From Yoonia sp. (lineage in GTDB: Bacteria > Pseudomonadota > Alphaproteobacteria > Rhodobacterales > Rhodobacteraceae): DNA of 10,740 nucleotides. Below, piece after piece: positions 1 through 5,078 of the stretch. Position numbers and translations under genes: made by a program. Within the stretch, counting starts at the first letter, position 1. Every line of letters begins with the position of its first letter. The DNA lies in assembly GCA_020627605.1 (NCBI GenBank), contig JAHDGO010000038.1, positions 1 to 10,740 of the forward strand, given 5' to 3'. The notes below the pieces were generated by a model that was not told where the DNA came from, did not search any database, and saw nothing but the letters and a program-made list of their open reading frames with translations.

Positions 1-291
1 GACCGGCGCATCGGCATAGCGCCCGGCGGGGGCCACGATGTCGCATTTCGTCACGATCTCGATCTGGTCCTTCAGCGCAGGGGCGACGCGCAGGGCGTTG
101 CCTAACACCTCTTCGGCCTCATAACCGCCATAGATGTCGGCCTGATCCATCGTGGTGATGCCCTGTGCCAGACATGCTTCTATCTTGGCCTGGACATGGG
201 CGGGCGAGGTGTCGCTGTCGTCGCCCAGCCGCCACATGCCATAGACGATACGGCTGAAGGAAAGGTCGTCGGTGATCTTGATACGGTTCAT
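1..291 (-). CDS. smoB: Aldo/keto reductase, SmoB/YdhF-like (3' end beyond window)
   Basis: The first 97 codons of an aldo/keto reductase; the rest lies left of the window. The protein opens with a short beta-hairpin region and 'SRIVYGMWRLGDD', followed by 'TTMDQADIYGG'. D49 and Y54 are the expected catalytic Asp and Tyr of the family, and K82 in 'IVTKCDI' is the catalytic Lys. The closest families I recognise are E. coli YdhF and, more closely from memory, SmoB, the NAD(P)H-dependent reductase that turns 6-oxo-glucose into glucose in the sulfo-SMO pathway. The ATG shares its A with the TAA stop of the upstream monooxygenase gene (TAATG), so the two are almost certainly co-transcribed and translationally coupled. 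The monooxygenase product being an aldehyde sugar would fit a reductase as the next step. The family call is secure; the SmoB assignment is inference. A generic YdhF-type reductase is the alternative. Confidence 0.85.
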   Translation of the reverse strand, partial: MNRIKITDDLSFSRIVYGMWRLGDDSDTSPAHVQAKIEACLAQGITTMDQADIYGGYEAEEVLGNALRVAPALKDQIEIVTKCDIVAPAGRYADAPV

Positions 292-1448
292 TATTTGCGT
301 GGTCCTGTCCCCAGTGGGGTGGCTGGTGTTGCGTCCGGCACCCGCCCGTATGCATGAGGCAGAGAGCAGGTTTTCAGTTCTGGCATCACGCGTTTTCCGA
401 AGTGTTCAGCCTCGTCGATATGCGGATAACCCGAGAAGATGAAAGCACGGATGCCCATCTTTTGATAGGCCTCGATTTTGCTGAGAATCTGATCGGTTGA
501 GCCGACAAGGGCGGCCCCGCAGCCAGAGCGGGCGCGTCCCACACCGGTCCAGAGACCGGGTTCGGTATAGCCAAATTTATCGGCCAGTTCGCGTGCCCGC
601 GCCTGATGCGCCACGCCAAGCGAGATGCTGTCATGGGCGCGGTCGCGGATCAGTTTGCCGTATTCATCGTCCAGCTTGCTGGCGATGTAATCGGCGTATT
701 CCTTGGCCTCGGCCTCTGTATCGCGCACGATCATATGCACCCGCAGCCCGTAGTCGAGCGTGCGCCCGTGGGCCGCGGCCCGTTCGTTCACATCTTTCAT
801 GCGCTGTTCAAGCATGTCGGTGGTTTCCGGCCACATCAGGTAGACGTCGCATTGGGCACCGCAAAGCTCCAGTGCTGCGGGTGAGTAGCCGCCAAAGTAG
901 AGAAGCGGTCCGCCGTTTTGCTGATAGGGACGTGCCGGATCGGTGGGCACATTCTTGAACTGATAAATCTCGCCGTCGTGGTTAATCTCGTCCTGCGTCC
1001 AGGCCTGGCGCAGAATCTCGACCACCTCGTGGCTGCGTTTGTAGCGGTAGGCGCTGTCGGCGACCTCTCCGGGGAAATCGCTGCTGATCACGTTCAGCGT
1101 CAGCCGCCCCTTGAGCATGTGGTCAAGCGTGGCAACGGTACGGGCCAGCATGATCGGCTGCATCTCACCACAGCGGATGGCGGCGAGAAAATTCATCCGG
1201 TCCGTCAGCGGGGCCATGCCGGCGACAAAAGACAGCGTGTCCTGACCGACCTGATATGAGGATGGGGCAAGGATATTGCGAAAACCCTGCTTTTCGGCTG
1301 TCAGCGCGATGTCACGGCAGTGTTCCCATGAGGACCGCAAGTCGCCGTCAGGCACGCCCAGAAACTGATAGTCGTCAGAGCATAGTGCTGAAAACCAGGA
1401 CACTTCCGCAGCATCCAGATCGGCGCTGGTGACCGGCACGATGGTCAT
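291..1448 (-). CDS. smoC: SsuD-type FMNH2-dependent sulfonate monooxygenase (SmoC-like, LLM family)
   Basis: A 385-residue bacterial-luciferase-like monooxygenase of the alkanesulfonate monooxygenase (SsuD) type. Such enzymes use reduced FMN and oxygen to split a C-S bond, giving an aldehyde and sulfite. Residues corresponding to the SsuD active site are visible: W206 (YLMWPE), R236 and H238 (GLRVHMIV), R307 in the C-terminal loop (GVGRARSGCG) and H343 (SGYPHIDE). The SsuD cysteine near residue 54 is not conserved ('APSSYQVGQD'). The N-terminal 'VSWFSALCSDDYQFLGVP' is, from memory, typical of sulfoquinovose monooxygenase SmoC, and the coupled aldo/keto reductase fits that role. The start at 1448 follows a strong ribosome site (GGGAGGGG about 5 nt upstream) and begins just before the conserved region; the reading frame is open further upstream to 1556 but would then overlap the divergent gene. 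No flavin reductase is visible here. It could instead act on another sulfonate. Confidence 0.88.
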   Translation of the reverse strand: MTIVPVTSADLDAAEVSWFSALCSDDYQFLGVPDGDLRSSWEHCRDIALTAEKQGFRNILAPSSYQVGQDTLSFVAGMAPLTDRMNFLAAIRCGEMQPIMLARTVATLDHMLKGRLTLNVISSDFPGEVADSAYRYKRSHEVVEILRQAWTQDEINHDGEIYQFKNVPTDPARPYQQNGGPLLYFGGYSPAALELCGAQCDVYLMWPETTDMLEQRMKDVNERAAAHGRTLDYGLRVHMIVRDTEAEAKEYADYIASKLDDEYGKLIRDRAHDSISLGVAHQARARELADKFGYTEPGLWTGVGRARSGCGAALVGSTDQILSKIEAYQKMGIRAFIFSGYPHIDEAEHFGKRVMPELKTCSLPHAYGRVPDATPATPLGTGPRK

Positions 1449-1501
1449 GATTCCCCTCCCAGAGACGCAGTCTTTCCACTTGCTTAGCATGGGAAAATGA
1501 A

Positions 1502-1519
1502 TGTAACAATAGTGTATCA
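1502..1519. promoter_or_regulatory. Candidate GntR-family operator in the divergent control region
   Basis: The 101 bp between the divergent starts (1449-1549) must carry both promoters. Inside it, TGTAAC-N6-GTATCA is an imperfect inverted repeat (arms match at 4 of 6 positions), with the GT...AC character usual for GntR-family operators. A possible rightward promoter, TTGCTT (1480-1485) and TAACAA (1504-1509) with 18-bp spacing, overlaps it. The position suits a repressor blocking both directions. This is by eye only. Confidence 0.3.
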
Positions 1520-1549
1520 ATTTGCAACGCAGGCTCGGGGAGGGGTCAC

Positions 1550-2257
1550 GTGGCACAAAGTACGGCCCTGCCGAAATTCATCCAGTTGAGCGAGATGCTG
1601 ATTCGCGAGATCGCCGCAGGGCATCTGGCCGATGGATCGCGTCTGCCCCCCGAACGCGAGATGGCTGCGGAAATGGACGTGGCTGTTGGCACTTTGCGCA
1701 AGGCGCTGGCGGATGTAGAGGCCAAAGGTCTGCTGGAGCGGGTGCAGGGGTCCGGCAACTACGTGCGTCATCGACCTGTTGTGGATTCGGTTTATGCCTT
1801 TTTCCGGCTGGAACTGCTGAAAGGCGGCGGTCTGCCCACCGCAGAGGTGTTGTCGGTCGCGCGTTTGCCGAAACCGGACGCCTATCGAAAGCTGGGCGGC
1901 GATCCCGAGGGGCATCGCATCGTGCGTTTGCGGGCGCTGGATGGCGTTCAGATCGCGCTGGAAGAAATCTGGTTGGATGGCGGGCAATGCGAAGAGGTCG
2001 CGCTGAGCGATCTGTCAGATTCTCTTTATCACTTCTATCGCCACAAGCTGTTCCTGATCATCGCTGCGGTGGAGGACCGGATCGGTGTCGCGCCGCTGCC
2101 GGACTGGACACCGCCTGCCTATCATCAGGCTGCTGGTGACGTGGCCGGTTACATCGAACGGGTCAGCTGGACAGCTGCCAGAGAGCCCGCCGAATTTTCG
2201 CGCACATGGTATGACGCCAGCCGCGCAAACTACATCTCTCGCATGGGTAAAGGATAA
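1550..2257 (+). CDS. GntR-family transcriptional regulator, HutC type with UTRA domain
   Basis: A 235-residue GntR-type regulator. The N-terminal winged helix-turn-helix spans about residues 8-75 and shows the family signature 'GSRLPPEREMA', then 'VGTLRKAL' and the wing 'VQGSGNYV'. The rest, about residues 80-230, has the length and pattern of a UTRA domain, the chorismate-lyase-like fold that binds small effectors, often sugars or sugar phosphates. The GTG start at 1550 is preceded by GGGGAGGGG at 1537-1545. It is divergent from the monooxygenase/reductase pair and precedes the Gfo/Idh gene by 5 bp, so it probably controls both directions by sensing a pathway sugar. The effector is unknown from sequence. 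Family call secure; target genes inferred from position. Confidence 0.92.
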   Translation: MAQSTALPKFIQLSEMLIREIAAGHLADGSRLPPEREMAAEMDVAVGTLRKALADVEAKGLLERVQGSGNYVRHRPVVDSVYAFFRLELLKGGGLPTAEVLSVARLPKPDAYRKLGGDPEGHRIVRLRALDGVQIALEEIWLDGGQCEEVALSDLSDSLYHFYRHKLFLIIAAVEDRIGVAPLPDWTPPAYHQAAGDVAGYIERVSWTAAREPAEFSRTWYDASRANYISRMGKG

Positions 2258-2262
2258 TCCGG

Positions 2263-3351
2263 GTGGATATCGTAAACTACGGCCTGATCGGCTGCGGCAT
2301 GATGGGCCGCGAACATATTCAGAATATCAATCTGCTGCCGCATGGGCGCGTTTCGGTTGTCTATGATCCGGTGGCGGATCTGGCGCAGTCGGCAGCAACG
2401 TTGGCTGAAGATGCGCATGTGGCAGAGACGCTGGAGGCCTTGCTGGCACATGAGGCACTGGATGCGGTTGTCATCGTCAGCCCGAATTTTCTGCATGTGG
2501 GCCAGCTGCGCCAGATCGTGGAGGCGCGGCCGCTGCCGATCCTGTGTGAAAAGCCACTGTTTACAGACCCGGCGGATCGCGCCGTACTGGATGCGCTGTT
2601 CAAGAATTACCCGCATCCTGTCTGGGTCGCGATGGAATATCGGTACATGCCCCCCGTCGCGGCCCTGCTAGAGCAGGCCGAACACGCAACCGGCGGCATC
2701 AAGATGCTGACGATCCGCGAGCATCGCTTCCCTTTTCTGCCCAAGATAGGCGACTGGAATCGGTTCAATGCCAAGACAGGTGGCACGCTGGTCGAAAAGT
2801 GCTGTCACTTTTTTGATCTGATGCGGCTGATATTGAAGGATGAGCCGCTGCGCGTGATGGCGAGTGCCGGGCAGTCACTGAACCATATCGATGAACGCTA
2901 TGACGGGCAGGCGCCGGACATCTGGGATAATGGCTATGTGATCGTGGACTTTGTCCATGGCGCGCGCGCGATGCTGGAACTGTGCATGTTCGCTGAAGGG
3001 TCGAAATATCAGGAAGAGATCAGCGCGGTTGGTCCGAAAGGCAAGATCGAGGCGCTGGTGCCGGGGCCGGGGCGATTCTGGCCGCAGGCACTGGGCGCGG
3101 CACCTGTGCCGCAGCTGATCATCAGCCCGCGTGCGCCCAAAGGTCCCTTGGTGGCAGAGATCCCTGTTGACCCGACTTTGCTGGCGGCGGGGGATCACAA
3201 CGGATCGACGTTCTACCAGCACCAACGGTTCAACGCCGTCGTGCGTGGCGAAGGCGCGGTCGAAGTGACATTGACCGATGGCGCAAAGGCCGTGGCGATG
3301 GGACTGGCCGCGCAGGAAAGTGCGCGGACAGGGCAGGCCGTTACGCTGTGA
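2263..3351 (+). CDS. Gfo/Idh/MocA family NAD(P)-binding protein (possible GH188-type glycosidase)
   Basis: A 362-residue Gfo/Idh/MocA protein of usual length. The N-terminal Rossmann fold shows 'GLIGCGMMG' (residues 7-15), and the nicotinamide-side motif 'CEKPL' has E96-K97-P98. The C-terminal alpha/beta domain carries 'GGTLVEKCCHFFDLM' around residues 173-187, where H182 and D185 sit at the usual family substrate positions. Starts at GTG (2263), with AGGA about 9 nt upstream, 5 bp after the regulator stop, so the two form an operon. Members are usually sugar dehydrogenases, but some (GH109, GH188) use bound NAD for glycoside cleavage; GH188 enzymes are NAD-dependent sulfoquinovosidases found with sulfoquinovose gene clusters. 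With SmoC/SmoB-like genes next door and no GH31 sulfoquinovosidase in view, that role is attractive here but unproven. A plain sugar or sulfosugar dehydrogenase remains equally possible. Confidence 0.9.
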   Translation: MDIVNYGLIGCGMMGREHIQNINLLPHGRVSVVYDPVADLAQSAATLAEDAHVAETLEALLAHEALDAVVIVSPNFLHVGQLRQIVEARPLPILCEKPLFTDPADRAVLDALFKNYPHPVWVAMEYRYMPPVAALLEQAEHATGGIKMLTIREHRFPFLPKIGDWNRFNAKTGGTLVEKCCHFFDLMRLILKDEPLRVMASAGQSLNHIDERYDGQAPDIWDNGYVIVDFVHGARAMLELCMFAEGSKYQEEISAVGPKGKIEALVPGPGRFWPQALGAAPVPQLIISPRAPKGPLVAEIPVDPTLLAAGDHNGSTFYQHQRFNAVVRGEGAVEVTLTDGAKAVAMGLAAQESARTGQAVTL

Positions 3352-3371
3352 TTGCTTGGTCACGAAAGAAA

Positions 3372-3406
3372 ATAGCGCCAGAAAACACATGTTTTCATGG
3401 CGCTAT
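3372..3406. terminator. Probable bidirectional rho-independent terminator
   Basis: Stem ATAGCGCC (3372-3379) pairs with GGCGCTAT (3399-3406), and an inner stem GAAAAC/GTTTTC extends it around a 4-nt loop. Read leftward the hairpin is followed by TTTTCTTT (complement of 3364-3371), a good U-tract. Read rightward it is followed by a weaker CTTACTGTCTT. It sits between convergent genes, 20 bp after the Gfo/Idh stop, and can serve both. Confidence 0.7.
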
Positions 3407-3420
3407 CTTACTGTCTTAAA

Positions 3421-3442
3421 GTCCGGCAAAAACACGCCGGAC
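3421..3442 (-). terminator. Second hairpin terminator downstream of the small exported protein
   Basis: Perfect 7-bp GC-rich stem, GTCCGGC (3421-3427) and GCCGGAC (3436-3442), with an 8-nt A-rich loop. Read leftward it is followed by TTTAAGA. It lies 11 bp after the stop of the leftward small gene, in tandem with the hairpin at 3372-3406. Confidence 0.6.
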
Positions 3443-3453
3443 GATCAGGTGAC

Positions 3454-3717
3454 TTAGCTGTCAACTTCCATTGCTGCCAACACGGCTGCGCAATCGTTGC
3501 CTTCACAGGTCACCATAGCGGCAGGAATATGCATCCGGCCGATCACTGTTTCGAGGACATAGCCCTCATTCTCGTAAGTCATGAACTCGCCCGTCACTGT
3601 CAGATCAGAGTCCTTGAAGTTCAGGACCATCTCATCTGCGCTGGCGCTTGTCGCCGCAAACATCGCGACGCAGGCTGCACAGGCAAAACCAACCATACCA
3701 TTTACTTTGTTCATCAT
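3454..3717 (-). CDS. Small exported protein with CEGNDC motif, function unknown
   Basis: An 87-residue protein with a clear Sec signal peptide: basic start (MMNK), hydrophobic core to about residue 22, and a likely cut after A27 (SASA/DEM). The mature part is only about 60 residues, with 'LTVTGEF', 'GYVLETVIGRM' and 'VTCEGNDC'; C71 and C76 could form a disulfide in the periplasm. The pattern 'TGEF..Y....Y...T.IG...I.A..V.CEG..C' reminds me of a short N-terminal segment found in larger periplasmic phosphate-binding/OmpA-like proteins of Roseobacters, so this may be a free-standing copy of that module. That is recollection, not a search. Two adjacent ATGs (3717 and 3714) are possible starts; AAAGG lies upstream. 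It is 160 bp from the DUF1501 gene on the same strand and is followed by two terminators, so it is probably its own unit. Confidence 0.75.
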   Translation of the reverse strand: MMNKVNGMVGFACAACVAMFAATSASADEMVLNFKDSDLTVTGEFMTYENEGYVLETVIGRMHIPAAMVTCEGNDCAAVLAAMEVDS

Positions 3718-3877
3718 CTTACCGCTACCTTTGATACTCGTTACACGTTCTACAGGTTTCCTATACGCAACATCGTCGGGCGGTTTGAAGGTGATTTTGC
3801 TATGTCCTATCCTTAAAGATAGTTTCCGGGCGTAAAGTTAGTGCACGTTTATGGTGTGTTTATTCTCTCGCCACACT

Positions 3878-5071
3878 TTAGCCTGATCTGAGCAAATTCA
3901 GTGGCGTTTCCCCGGCATCAAACAGCGGCGCGCTGATCCCCCAGAGGTCATCCAGCAGGGCCGCATAGACCTGGCGGTAGTCCGTTGTGTGCACCAGATC
4001 GTCATCCACAAGGTCAGTAAGTGAGGGCGCGCGCCCACCAAAGCCGCCTTTTACCTTGCCACCCATCACAAAAAGCGGTGCTGCGGTGCCGTGGTCTGTG
4101 CCGTAAGAGGCGTTTTCACGCGCGGTGCGCCCGAACTCTGAATAGGTGACAAGGGTGATCCTTTCCCATAGTCCGATTTGCTGGGTCGCATCGCGGAATG
4201 CGGCGATGGCCTGCGAAAGCTCGTCCAGCAGCATGGCGTGCTGGTTCGGCTGACTGTCGTGGGTGTCAAATCCGCCCTGCACGACCTTGAAAGAGGCAAC
4301 CTCGATCCCCGCATCAAGCAGTCTGGCGGCGTTGCGCAGTTGCAGGCCCAGTTCGGTTTCAGGGAAAGCAAAATCGCGGGCCGGGCTTTGTACCAGTTTT
4401 TGGTGAATGGTGTCGCCCATCACGCGGGCCCGTTCGTATGTCGCAAGCACATGGGCAAGGGGCGTGCTGGCCTCTGCCGGGCGGACGGGGTGCATGGTGT
4501 CCGGCAGGTTTGCATGCCGGTCCAGAAATGCATCAGCGTCACGCAGCGCCGAGAAATAGCCCGCACCGGCCAGTGGCCCCATGCTGCCGCCAAGGACCAG
4601 CCCGTCAGCATCCTGTGCCAGTTGCGGCTGACCGTCGAGCGCGGCAGACATCCAGCCTCTGCCAGCGTCGCCATCAGCACCAAGACCAGCATCCCAGATC
4701 TCGATCGCCCGGAAGTGCGACCGGTTGGGGTTGGGGTAGCCTACGCCTTGCACGATTTGCAGTGCGTCCTGTTCCCACAGGTCCGCAAAGGGCCGCATCG
4801 CGGGGTGCAGCGCGGTGTCATCATCCAGCCCCAGCATATCCTGCGCGGCAATCCCGATCTGCGGACGCAGCGCGCGGTAGGCATCGTCACCGCGCGGGAT
4901 GACGGTGTTCAGCCCGTCGTTGCCACCTGACAGTTCGATCAGGACCAGAATATTGCCGTTGCCGGGCGCGGCTGTCGCGGCCTGAACAAAACCGGGCAGG
5001 GTGATCAGTGGCAGGCTGCTGCCAAGCGTTTGCAAAAGACGCCGGCGGGAAAGATGCGTTGTCAGGGTCAT
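3878..5071 (-). CDS. DUF1501 family exported protein with Tat-type signal
   Basis: A 397-residue DUF1501 protein. The N-terminus 'SRRRLLQTLG' (residues 8-17) followed by a hydrophobic stretch to about A31 is a twin-arginine signal, so it should be exported folded, perhaps with metal bound. Family motifs run in order: 'ELSGGNDGLN' (46-55), 'PNRSHF' (115-120), 'GGFDTHDSQPNQH' (266-278) and 'SEFGRTARENASYGTDHGTA' (311-330). DUF1501 is placed near the alkaline phosphatase/sulfatase fold. D52, D269, H271, H278, D326 and H327 would be candidate metal ligands, but this is inference and the reaction is unknown. It starts 7 bp after the DUF1800 stop, with the ribosome site GAGGA overlapping that stop, so the two are translated together. 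DUF1501 and DUF1800 are a recurrent gene pair. Confidence 0.9.
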   Translation of the reverse strand: MTLTTHLSRRRLLQTLGSSLPLITLPGFVQAATAAPGNGNILVLIELSGGNDGLNTVIPRGDDAYRALRPQIGIAAQDMLGLDDDTALHPAMRPFADLWEQDALQIVQGVGYPNPNRSHFRAIEIWDAGLGADGDAGRGWMSAALDGQPQLAQDADGLVLGGSMGPLAGAGYFSALRDADAFLDRHANLPDTMHPVRPAEASTPLAHVLATYERARVMGDTIHQKLVQSPARDFAFPETELGLQLRNAARLLDAGIEVASFKVVQGGFDTHDSQPNQHAMLLDELSQAIAAFRDATQQIGLWERITLVTYSEFGRTARENASYGTDHGTAAPLFVMGGKVKGGFGGRAPSLTDLVDDDLVHTTDYRQVYAALLDDLWGISAPLFDAGETPLNLLRSG

Positions 5072-5078
5072 CGGGTCC

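Noticed and set aside
1453-1545. CCCCTCCCAGAG (1453-1464) and CTCGGGGAGGGG (1534-1545) form an 11-of-12 inverted repeat at both ends of the divergent gap.
   Set aside because: Each arm is simply the strong ribosome site of the gene it faces, so the symmetry is best explained by two similar Shine-Dalgarno sequences.
1449-1556. Upstream extension of the monooxygenase frame to 1556 (36 extra residues).
   Set aside because: It would overlap the divergent regulator start, has no family similarity, and the strong ribosome site sits before 1448.
1517-1987. Leftward open frame of 156 codons across the GntR gene.
   Set aside because: Antisense to a secure GntR coding region, with biased composition and no domain.
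3803-3820. Short palindrome CTATC-CTTAAA-GATAG in the gap downstream of DUF1501.
   Set aside because: Only a 5-bp AT-rich stem without a U-tract; too weak to call a terminator or operator.
4178-4930. Rightward open frame of 250 codons across the DUF1501 gene.
   Set aside because: It lies fully opposite a gene with clear family motifs and shows no recognisable domain; it is a high-GC shadow frame.
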